A stretch of DNA of 64,000 bases, from the NCBI GenBank assembly GCA_038501195.1, contig JBBPUQ010000005.1, forward strand, positions 2,294,001 to 2,358,000. The letters run 5' to 3'. This stretch comes from Nemania diffusa (taxonomy: Eukaryota > Ascomycota > Sordariomycetes > Xylariales > Xylariaceae). Below, piece after piece: positions 47,161-56,944 of the stretch; the stretch's first letter is position 1; every line of letters begins with the position of its first letter. Position numbers and translations under genes: made by a program. Below the pieces are notes generated by a model. That model did not search any database, was not told the DNA's origin, and was given only the letters and a program-made list of their open reading frames with translations.

Positions 47161-47810
47161 GGCGAAGAAGAACTTATCTATAGTGTGCTTGGTGTTTCGC
47201 CCTAAATTTCCAAGCCAGCTTGGTAGCTGGGTCGACAATGTTATAGCATCGAAGTCACTTACAGGCTCTATAGAACCGTTTATCGGATGGTACAATGTCC
47301 CAAAAGTATATAGCCAATAGGATGCTTGATCTAAAACAAGCCCCGTAGAGAGTCTTTGATGATCTTACGTGTGTGTAAAGTTTACAAGATCTGTTCCTTT
47401 TCGTCGAGGTTGCAACCAATACAGGCTTATCTTACGGGGAAATCACCAATGGCAAAGCAGTGTGGCTTCGGTAATTTGTCAGTCACTATCTCGTAGGAAC
47501 GTCAGACTAGAAGAATTACCTCCAGAACTAAGACTAAAAATCCCCGGAATCCAAACAATATTTTGGGTCCCTTGATCATGCGAGGTTCCTTTTATCATCT
47601 TACACGCACTTCAAAGTACCAAAGCTTCTGAGCTTAACCTACCAGTCAAAATCAGTGTGGTGCTCATCCTCGCGGTCCGACTTTTCCGCCGAGCCAACTA
47701 TTGACTGCAAAGAGTACTTAGGCGTTACGACATATCTTATTCGAAGTTGCGCCATTCGTGCTGTAAAAATTATCTCGATAATCCCCTTGTAATTATTTTT
47801 TGTTGTACCC
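47161..47810. promoter_or_regulatory. Shared divergent promoter region of P450 and SDR genes
   Basis: A 650-bp head-to-head spacer between the first two cluster genes, expected to co-regulate them. No single binding site stands out by eye. Part of it may be 5' coding if the P450 start lies further upstream. Confidence 0.5.
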
Positions 47811-49046
47811 ATGTTCATATTGTCAAAAATGGTCGGGATCGCAAGCATATACGAGTCTATTCCATTGAGAACATGGCGACGACAAGCCAAAGCTAACTTG
47901 GCAGCCCCAACCGAGAGCTTCAAAGGCAAGACCGTCCTCCTTGTCGGCGCTACGGGCTGCATTCTCTCTGAGGCTATCAAAAATCTGGCTGATCTTGAAG
48001 TCTCATGCCTCGTGTTTGGCGTGCGAAATACGGAGAAGGCAGAACTCTTATCAGACGCGCTGAGGCGAGAACACGGCGACAGTCTGTGCATCACGGTGTT
48101 GAAAGTAGACCTCTTGTCGTTTGCCAGTGTAAAATCATTTGCCGCGCAAATTAGCAAACTCGACCGCATCGATGTCGTCGTCATGGGCTCTGCCATCATG
48201 AACACTGAGACAAGAATGACAAGTGACGGCTGGGAAGAAAGTGAGTGTACAACAAAGTCTGGTTTCCCATCTAATGCTATCTTTAACAAGTCAAACTCAA
48301 GCATTACAGCTGGTACACCTTTCATCAGCACTGCTGTTATTGCTTTTACTACCTAAGCTTCTAGCCGACGGGGCAGAACGGCCAGTGGTGGTGACCAGTG
48401 TTAGCAGTACGGCGATCCAAACATCTGGGCCAATGATTGAGCTACCGGAAAATGTCGAGGACTCGTATATCGAAACGGTCAATCAAGTGAAGACGCCCAG
48501 TTTCCAGAGAGACTACCAATACGGAGTCTCAAAAGTCGCCCAGGCTTGCTGGGTACGACAACTAAGCTTGTACCTGCCTGCGTCCAAAGTCCAGATCCAC
48601 CAGCTCGATCCAGGGTCGTGCTATAGTCCGCTCAGTTCAGAGAACAAGTCAGCGCAGTGGATTCTGTGGTGGATATCAAGGCCGGTAGAGATGTGTGCTA
48701 GAACCGTCGTAAACTCATGTCTGCCTATCGAACAATCACATGGCAGGCTTTTGCTGGACTATGATCTTGTGCCGTAAGCCTCCCCTACATCTGACACAAG
48801 TTAGAATATGACTCGTTGACTCCGATACAGATATCCCAAGTACCTGGATCGGTAAGACCCCTGAATTCGGTACCCTAGTAATGCATATGCTGACTTACTT
48901 CTGCGAGTAGGGCAGCAGGGATACAACTACAGGAGCGGGTTTGGAATGAGACAAGGCAGATTTTGACAGCCGCCGTTCCCGAGACAGGATCTATCTACCT
49001 GGATCTACTGGCAAAGCTACAAGAGGGCCAGCCTGAGCAGCGCTGA
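47811..49046 (+). CDS. Short-chain dehydrogenase/reductase, retinol-dehydrogenase-like, 4 exons, about 352 aa
   Basis: Probable NAD(P)-dependent oxidoreductase for alcohol/ketone steps in the cluster. Exons: 47811-48240, 48302-48773, 48831-48851 (21 nt) and 48911-49046. All introns are GT..AG with correct phases, and splicing gives DGWEETLQLVHLS and a C-terminal block ending in GIQLQERVWNETRQIL. The catalytic Tyr-x3-Lys is present (YGVSKVAQ) with an upstream Ser (VVVTSVSS). However, the dinucleotide loop reads GATGCILSEA instead of the usual TGxxxGxG, and the NNAG position reads MGSAIM. The fold is clear but cofactor binding may be altered. It is transcribed away from the P450 and towards the monooxygenase. 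Confidence 0.85.
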
Positions 49047-49155
49047 TGGAAACTCGAGTGATATCTTGAGCAGAAACTATTCTCACGTTTAGATAGAGTC
49101 GTACTTGTAGGGAATAGTAACCTGTGCCTTATACTAAACGGGATTAAATGAATAG

Positions 49156-49236
49156 TGTTAGAAAAAACCACTGCGCCAAAAGTTTGGCGTGACCGGTCAA
49201 TTATTATTCTTTCTTGCTAAAGGTGTATTTCTAACA
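49156..49236. mobile_element. 81-bp MITE-like element with 5-bp target duplication
   Basis: Terminal inverted repeats TGTTAGAAA...TTTCTAACA enclose 81 bp. The direct repeat AATAG flanks both ends (49151-49155 and 49237-49241). Internally there is a perfect hairpin CGCCAAA-AG-TTTGGCG (49074 + 100 onward, i.e. 49174-49189). No coding capacity, so it is non-autonomous. Confidence 0.68.
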
Positions 49237-49312
49237 AATAGAGTGCGCAAAGTGCGCGAGCACCTATTTATACATTCCTGTGCTCCCTCTCACTGATCCA
49301 ACCAATCAGGGT

Positions 49313-49332
49313 GATCCCGGGCGCCCGGGATC
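49313..49332. promoter_or_regulatory. 20-bp perfect palindrome GATCCCGGGCGCCCGGGATC
   Basis: A perfect, GC-only-core dyad about 670 bp upstream of the monooxygenase start and just after a CCAATCA. Its symmetry fits a dimeric transcription-factor site, for example a Zn2Cys6 regulator, but it could also be a chance or structural palindrome. Confidence 0.45.
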
Positions 49333-50000
49333 CACTCGTCCGCAACAACTACCTATTATAAGCATCATGCGGATAAGCTGACCATTTTGTATTGATCCAA
49401 GGTGGTGGTGCTCCAAACAGCGGAGCGGATCTGGTCCGCCATTTATTGGAGATAAGCGGCCGCATAGACCGCCGTCTGCCTAGCCAATGCAGTGATCGTA
49501 CAACAGTAGCACATGTAGGCCCCTGAGAACATACCATGCTGTCCGAAATAAAACCAAATATCATAGTCGGGCTGCACTATAAAATCCTGGGTAATCCCTC
49601 TGATTCCCGGGAATAAGCCGTGAGACGCATGTCAGCCTACCGAGTCGATATACAGAAATCCTATAGCCCGGCAATGATTTCGTGATTCAAGAAATTCCCA
49701 TCCATGTGGGACATCAGTCGTATGTGGGGGTGATATGACATGGTTCGTTGCCGGGCATTGTTCTACTTTTCAACACCTTATCTAAGATTGATCGGGGGAA
49801 AAGCCGATGACTGTCTACGATTGGGTGGCTTCAACCTACAACATTCTTTCCGAGAAGCAGTCAAACGAGTACATCGCTGGGAAATTCGAATAACTGTCGT
49901 AGATATCCAATATGACGTTTTCTCCCACTTAGAATTCTCCTCCCATCTTGCTGCAAGCTCATCCACCCCCAAATGAACCAAAGAACGATTAGCGAATCCG

Positions 50001-51940
50001 ATGACACCGCAACGCCGCTCCGTGGTAATCATCGGCGCCGGGGAGTCGGGCATTGCCGTCGGCTGTCTTCTGAAGTTGAAACTCGGCGTCACTGACTTTC
50101 AAATTTACGACAGACAAGGCGGCATAGGTGGTGCATGGTACATCAATAAGTACCCTGGCGTAGCATGCGACATGTATGTCCCATCTCAGCCAACATTCCA
50201 GACGCATGACTTACAAAACAACTAATCCTCCAGCCCCGCGTTGTTCTATTCCTACTCGTTTGCTCCCAATTATGAGTGGACGTCGCTGTTCCCCCCTGGC
50301 CGGGAAATCCAGCAGTACCTGGCCTCGGTATGCCGCAAATTTGACATTGTGAGCAACATCCAGCTCAACACCGAAGTATGCGAAGCTCGTTGGCTTCCCG
50401 AAAGTCTAGAATGGGAAGTACATGTTGTCAAGCTGGCGACATCGGCCGGAGGCCTCAGCCAGACTGAGCGACAGAGACACATCAAGCAGCACGGCTCTTC
50501 CTCTGTATATCTCGACCGGGAAGTCGTCCGGTGCAAGGTGCTTATAACATGTGCTGGTGAACTTGTAGAGCCAAACAGCTGGCCGAAAGACGTCGCTGGG
50601 CTTGAAACCTTCCAGGGAGACGTGGTGCACTCCGCTAGATGGCCGGACACCATCAACGTCGCGGGTAAGGATGTCGTCGTCGTGGGAATGGGCTGCACAG
50701 CGGCACAGTTGGTGCCCGCCCTGATAAACCCACGAGCAAGTTCGCCTCGTGGCTCGCACGCAGCGCCTAGGCACGTGACGCAACTCATGAGAACTGCGCC
50801 GTGGCTGATGCCTCGCCCCCCAGAGCCTCCATGGTGGTTCAACCGTGCCATGACAGCCCTGCAATCCCTCCCCGGGCTGGGCTTGTTATTTCGATTTCTC
50901 CTCTTCCTATACGCCGAATCGACGTGGCTCAACGTCGGGATGGGTTGGATTAGTAAAGTGTTACGGCATCAGTTCCAGAATAGACTCCTGACCCATATGC
51001 GGAAAACCGTACCTCCCAAGTATCAAGACATGCTCCGACCAGACTTTGGCGTTGGCTGCAGGCGCATTATTATCGACTGCGGATGGCTTGAATCTCTCGC
51101 GATACAAGACCGTTTCGAACTGACTACGAGACCGTTGCTGTCCGTGACGTCCCGGGGCGTGGTTTTGGGACCTCTTCCCACCAAGGGAGCGTCTTTAGAA
51201 GACAATGCCTCGGCATCCGTGGTCACGAAGCCCGCAGACATCATCATTCTCGCCAACGGGTTCGATACCTCAACGTACTTACATCGCATCAGGATTGTTA
51301 ACGCGGCGGGTAAATCGTTGCATGACGTCTGGCGTGAGAATGGCGGACCCGGGGCTTACCTGAGCACGGCGGTCTCTGGGTTTCCCAATTTTTTCATGGT
51401 ACTGGGCCCTTGCTCTGTCAGTGGGCACTCATCGGCCATTCTGGCTACCGAGAATGTTGCCGGCTACATTATCAACTTTGTCAAGCTGGTATTATCTGGC
51501 GAGGCTCGCACAGTCGAGGTGAAGGTCGAAGCCGAGCGCCAGTACACTGCTGAGGTCCAAAGAAGATCTGTCGATAAGATCTGGCAGGACTGTAAAGGGG
51601 GCTACATCTCTAAAAATGGCTGGAATAGCTCGATCTGTCCGTGAGTCGAACCCATTTTCAAGCCCCGTGCCACATCTCTCTCATTTCCACAAGCAGTCCG
51701 TATATACATAAGCTGCTTGAGTTTATATGCTGATCGCGTGAAAACGAGGCTAGATTTAATCAAATCCACTTTGGTTTTATGTGCAGGTTTCCAAATTGGA
51801 ATCATTGGGACATTGACTACACTACATTTGGGCGACATCGACGGCAAAGTTACAGTAGCAGATCTGGTGTTTTTTGGTCGCTAATTACGAGCCTGGGTCT
51901 GCTGATAGTCAGCTTGTCTATCAACAGGTATATCATATAA
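50001..51940 (+). CDS. Flavin-dependent Baeyer-Villiger-type monooxygenase with C-terminal membrane anchor, 3 exons, about 577 aa
   Basis: FAD/NADPH oxygenase likely to insert oxygen next to a ketone or hydroxylate the cluster product. Exons: 50001-50173, 50234-51640 and 51787-51940, all GT..AG in phase. The FAD loop is VVIIGAGESGIAVG (residues about 8-21), followed by GGIGGAWYINKYPGVACD and IPALFYSYSF, the usual BVMO start. A second dinucleotide loop is VVVVGMGCTAAQ. Late motifs ILANGFDTSTY and NFFMVLGPCSVSGHSS are typical. The third exon adds FPNWNHWDIDYTTFGRHRR and then a hydrophobic tail (SLITSLGLLIVSLSI), so the protein is probably membrane-anchored at its C-terminus. Without that exon the frame ends just past the donor, so the splice is needed. 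Confidence 0.9.
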
Positions 51941-52793
51941 TGAGGTGAAATTAATATGAGTAGATTGTATCAAAACAGCCCTGAAAAAGCGTGAACGAGC
52001 ACTTCTTCATTCTACACGGAAATGCGGTATGCGATTGCATACATCGTACCTTGCAATCATATGATCATGACGATCATCACCCATGAAAAGCATTCTGCAA
52101 ATGGTGATGAGCAGTAGCCTAAGACTTCCCCCAGTACAAAACAATCCGGAATCCCGCACGGAATTTTTGAAATCGTTATTTGTTGGTAAGCCGACCACGC
52201 TTCCGTCCAGGTGGTCAGCAGCCAGTGATCCCATTCCAGTCGGTCTAGCGCCCCTAGAAACTCAGGACTATAGAGATTCCTTAGCTGAACATGAATGCAT
52301 AAACTAGCTCAGTGGCCGATATGACGGCGAGGCATGGATTCTAGCCCCCCATACCACCACGCGAGCCCGCGCCACTAGAAGCGAGATGGGGAAGAACTTG
52401 TAACCAATCATATAGCTGCGAGTCGGGTGAGATCGAGATCTCTATTCCTCACTTCATTCGCGCAGATAGGGCACAATTGGTCGGTCCGATCTAATAATGG
52501 CGGCCGTGGGGGACGCACCCCTCGACGTTGGTAACGAGTCTGCATGTAAGCCAAAAGTACAGTCAGATTCCAGGTAACCAAGCCCTCTTATTGTATTGGC
52601 CAACGACGAGCCTCTGTTTGCAGCATCGGGGGTTGCCTTCCCACATGCTACAAATTCATTATGCGTTGTATATTCATGACCTGGTAGGGCGCAAACCATC
52701 ACCTCAGGGGGAAACTAGACCTAGGCTGTAATGAAGCAACGCTCGATCTCGCTCTTTGCTTCCTCCTAGCAGCACGCATTGTCGAGTCCGAAC
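51941..52793. other. Spacer between monooxygenase and second P450
   Basis: No gene is seen. An isolated A-box-like TAGCTCAGTGG at 52305 has no matching tRNA fold. Confidence 0.5.
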
Positions 52794-54703
52794 ATGAGTG
52801 ATCTGCAAGCGCAGCGAGCCTACGGGCTGCTCCGCGTGTCGGCCATCATGCAAGTCGTGGCCACGCTCTGTATAGCGGCGGCCCTGAGGTTTCTGGCGAA
52901 ACTCGTGAGCCATCGCCGCAGATTCAGGAGACTGCAGCGGAGAGGCCTGGTAAGTACGATGTTGTCAAGCCGGAGACACCACACTAACGCCTCGAACCGT
53001 AGCCCATGCCACCTCACAGCTTTCTTCTCGGCCACCTGGGCCTCGTAGCCGAGATTACTCGAGCGTGGCCGCGCGACTTTCACGGCCACTACCTCGCGTT
53101 AGAGATCAGGCGTCGCTTCCCCTTGCTGCCGCCCATTTTCTACCTGGACCTGTGGCCGACGGGCCCGCCGCTGGTGGTTATCACGTCCGCGTCCGGCGCG
53201 TGCCGCATCGCACAGCATGAGCCGCAGCTGCTGAAGCACGGGGGCGTCTTGGGTTTCTTGCAGCCACTCATCGGCAAGCACGGTCTTGTCACGATGGAAG
53301 GTGACGAGTGGAAGTACTGGCGTGGCATCTTCAACCCGGGCTTCAATGCTGCCAACCTGTCAACCCAAGTCCCAGGCATCGTCGAGAACACGATGGTCCT
53401 CTGCGAGATCCTGGAAGAGCGGGCGGCGGGGCGCGAGGTTTTCTCCTTGTTTGAGACCATGTCTCGGTTGACAATGGATATGAGCTGCCTCGCCACACTG
53501 TCAGTACTATTTCATATTGCATTTGCTTCTTTCCGATTTATTCGCCAGTACAGCAGTCCCAGAGCATATATCGTCGCTGACTGACACCATATTGGCAGGG
53601 GGTCTAGATTAAACGCGCAAAGGGGAGGTTGTGACTTGGTTGCCGCATTCCGCAGCCAGGCCAGCTGGATACCTTCGCCCAACGAACAAAATCTGTTCAG
53701 AAAGTTGAATCCCCTCCGCCCATTAGTTTACCGCTATAACCGATGGAGGATGGACAGGTATGTCTCGCTCGAGCTCGACTCCCGCTTTGCCGTGCAGGTG
53801 CAGGGGCAGAGCAGTGAGCAAGGCCAACCCAGGAGAGGCAAGGCGGTCGTCGACCTCGCGCTTGAGACGTACCTGTTGGAGCAGCGGGTATCAGTTTCGA
53901 GGGACCCAGAAGAGAAAGACATATCCCCGCATATTGATAGCGATGCCAGTAGGGCCACCCCATTGATAATGGATGCCAGGTTCAAGCAGTACGCGATATC
54001 ACAGATGAAGCTCTTTCTCTTCGCGGGATACGATACGACGGCCAGCGCAGCCGTCTACGCCATCCATCTCCTCTCTTTGAACCCCCAGTGTCTGCAGCGT
54101 GCGCGCGAGGAGCACGATGCCGTTCTAGGGACCGGCGTGATCAGGGCTGAGACGGCGGCGCGCATTTCTCAGCAGCCTCACCTGCTGAATCGACTGGCAT
54201 ACACGTCGGCGGTCATCCGGGAGGCCCTCCGTTTGTATCCGCCCGTCTCCAGCACGAGGGAGTCGGCAGCCGATTTCACGCTGCTCGACGAGGCGAGCGG
54301 CCAAATGTTTGAGACTGAGGGGTTCATGCTCTGGGGCGTGCACCAGAGCATCCAGCGCGACCTCGAGCACTGGCTCGAGCCTAACAGGTTCATCCCCGAC
54401 CGCTGGCTCGTCCCCGCCGGCCATGCCCTGTATCCGCGGGACAAGGAAGCGTGGAGGCCTTTCGAGAGAGGCCCGCGCAACTGCATCGGGCAGGAGCTGG
54501 CGCTGCTGGAGGTGAGGGTGATTCTCGCGATGGTGCTGCGCGACTTTGACTTCTGCGACGCGTACGCCGAGTTTCGCGCGCGGAAAGGCTGGTCGGGTCC
54601 CACGGAGGTTCAGGGGGATCGAGCCTACCAGGTACTACTGGGGAGCAGCAAGCCTAACAATGGCTACCCCTGCAAGGTTGCGAGACGGACAGGGGTTAAG
54701 TAG
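52794..54703 (+). CDS. Cytochrome P450 monooxygenase, 3 exons, about 585 aa
   Basis: Second P450 of the cluster, an ER-anchored hydroxylase or oxidase. Exons: 52794-52949, 53003-53499 and 53599-54703, with canonical splice sites and matching phase. A membrane anchor lies at about residues 14-38 (VSAIMQVVATLCIAAALRFL) and a proline-rich hinge follows (PMPPHSFLLGHLGL). WKYWRGIFNPGFN is the C-helix. The I-helix is AGYDTTAS, with the conserved acid-Thr pair. ExxR is EALR and PERF-like EPNRFIPDRW follows. The heme loop is FERGPRNCIG. Sequence style resembles P450s of fungal polyketide/terpenoid clusters. The start was set at the ATG of MSDLQAQ, since the longer frame starts with TTG. Substrate unknown. 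Confidence 0.92.
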
Positions 54704-55065
54704 ATAGGAGGTAGGTATTCTGTAGAGCGTCAGCTTACCTGCAATTTAACGCGGTCGCTTACCCCCCTTCTCGGTGATATATGTAGACTGAATGGGAGGC
54801 GGGAGCCTATCTAGTGCCGTGGAACTATGCAGGTCAGCATTGAGCGAGAGAATTCATACTGGACGCCTCCGACATGAGAGTAGAATGTAATTTTCGGTGA
54901 GAATGACAGAATGACTATAAGAATCTTGGGGCCGAAAATCCGTGCCTACTCGATCCTCAACTAGTATATCGGTTCTCCTCTGTCGCTGGAGTCTGATTCT
55001 GGACCAGAGAAGATCACACGCCAAATCATCTCATCCACTGTTCTTAGGCAGACAACTCCACGCCA
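54704..55065. other. Short intergenic region between P450 and membrane protein
   Basis: Co-oriented spacer of about 360 bp holding a 3' UTR and a promoter. No other feature is seen. Confidence 0.5.
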
Positions 55066-56406
55066 ATGATGTCCTCTCGCATCCCGGATGTCGTGGTGCA
55101 CGTCTTCCCTCTGATCTTCCTTTGCGGGCTCTATCTCGTCTCGTCCCTCATGGTAAACTCGGGTCACGCCGAGGCTTTTGCCCAAAGCCTGGACCACAAC
55201 CCGTATCCAGTGCTCCCTGACGGCAAGACACCGCTGCGGACGGTCTATACTGGGTTCTCGGCCTTGGATTCTTATCTCGCCAACCTACAGCTCATCTTCA
55301 TCCCCTTGGTAGATGGCTCATGCCCTGAATTGTCTCTGCTAGGCTGGCACTGGGCGGGCTTACTCTTGGCCCTCTCCAGCGTCGTGCTGATTGAAAATCT
55401 GCGGTCGCGGAAATTGACTGGTCTAGTAACGTGGGCTCTCCCTTCCCGCTCCGCTCATTGTCGTCACCCGCCCCCTTTGCCTGCTGCGATAGTATAGTCG
55501 CGTCAATAATGCATTAATCTTGAGCTTCTACTAACTTCGTGTCGACGGTGCGGTAGATTTTCCCTTTGGGGTCTCTGTGTACAGTATTGTGGTTACTTTA
55601 CCACCATGCCCCTTTACTGCTACTTCTATCTTCTACGTTCTTCACACACTGCCAGCGCAGCTGTCTATTCCGAGCATGACATTCTCGCCGTCCGCAGCGT
55701 ACCCCTCTCGGTGCTTCTGGGCTTTGTCGTTCCCTCGGTTGTGATGTGCTTGCCGCAAATTCACTCTGGCCACTCGCGACAGCTAGCCGTGGCCTTTTGG
55801 CAGAATTTCCCTCTGTGGATCGCTCTAGCACAAATCCCTGCCATGTGGCGGGCATCCAGGCACACAAGACAGTCTGATGTGGCGATATTGGCACAATCCA
55901 AGAAGTACAGCAGCACAATCAAGCAAGTATACAAGATCGTTGGCGTGGCCTCGCTTTTGGTTCACGTTTCCGGACTCCTGCCTATAGTCCTCGCTGTTGT
56001 CTGGCCCGAGGGTCTTGTCTCAGCGCTGTCACGCCTGGGATTAAACGAGAGAAGCTTGCAGTCGCTCCGACCGCATGCTTTCTTTCTGCCTGCAAGATGG
56101 GACAGCCAAGTCCAGATCAATAACATGGTAGAAGGCGCGATGAACTTTCTCAGATATGACTACATTGTTGGCACGGCGGCAGCGTTGCTCTGGGCCGTAT
56201 TGATTCAGCATCGACAGTCTCAGAAAAATTTGCGCAGCCATAGAGTAGCTAGCAGTAAGAACAAGTCGTACACGGGCAGAGGTGTGAAGCAGGCGTTTAA
56301 GATATGCGCGTCCAGCGTTGCGTGTGGCCCTGGCTTTACCATTCTGAATTTGATGAGTCAGAGGGAGGACAGCCTACTAGATAGTTCTAAACAGCGGCAG
56401 GGATAA
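55066..56406 (+). CDS. Polytopic (about 8-TM) membrane protein of a fungal cluster-associated family, 2 exons, about 404 aa
   Basis: Exon 1 is 55066-55430 and exon 2 is 55557-56406. I chose the GTGGGC donor because it alone, with the TAG acceptor behind a ctactaac branch, restores the frame (LTGLVT then FSLWGLCVQYCG). About eight hydrophobic helices are visible. Polar signatures include HNPYPVLPDGKTPLRTVYTG, PLVDGSCPELSLLGWHWAG and a W-G-L-x2-Q motif in helix 4. The pattern resembles polytopic proteins that recur in fungal terpenoid and indole-diterpene clusters (PaxA/IdtS type), some suspected of membrane cyclisation, but I cannot name the family with certainty. The basic C-terminal tail is probably cytosolic. 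Its place between P450 and acyltransferase, same strand, makes it part of the cluster. It could be a cyclase, a transporter or a scaffold. Confidence 0.75.
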
Positions 56407-56944
56407 GATCTATCAAGTTACGGTTTCGCTACCATAGAGCTGTTTGACGATGCAACGACCTAATGGTTATCCAAGATTACACACAACAGAAGATTGGACG
56501 GTTAGTCAAGAAAAGGATGAGTCAAACCGCGAGACAGGTACAATCGACATGATGCAGGCATTTCCTAAACGTTGCTATAATGACGCAAACCTAAACGAGA
56601 AAGTGTCCAATTATTTATATATCGTAGTAGGGTCGCTGACACGCACTTGGAGAGAGAGGTATCGCATGTTCATGAGCGGCCGATCTGATTGATCCAGTCC
56701 AGCTGCACCAGGTAAGCTGATGTTCTATGACTTGATAGGCCTGCCGTCTCAGTCTCTGATTACTGTAGTCGGATTCAGCTTACACGTGACCACCTACTCA
56801 ATCTGTTGCGAATGTGTCTGACGACCGCAGTCTTTCCGCCAGAACTCATCTTTGCCGTGTAGAATCGACCCCAAAGAATCTCTCTTTATTTGGCGGACTC
56901 GCAGTGGGCACTCTATCATGAGCCACCGTAAGTAGACCCATAGC
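56407..56944. other. Spacer between membrane protein and acyltransferase
   Basis: Same-strand spacer; the ORF at 56444-56692 has no recognisable content. Confidence 0.5.

Larger units (their letters stand above)
49047..50000. other. Spacer between SDR and Baeyer-Villiger-type monooxygenase
   Basis: Contains an 81-bp MITE-like insertion, a 20-bp palindrome and a TATAAAA near 49575. ORFs at 49349-49564 (minus) and 49740-49976 (plus) show no domain. Confidence 0.5.

Noticed and set aside
47639..48331. 230-codon minus-strand ORF over the SDR
   Set aside because: Antisense to SDR exons 1-2; Ser/Arg-rich and featureless.
52305..52315. A-box-like TAGCTCAGTGG with GGATTCTAGCC about 25 bases on
   Set aside because: No cloverleaf can be drawn and the B box deviates at key bases.
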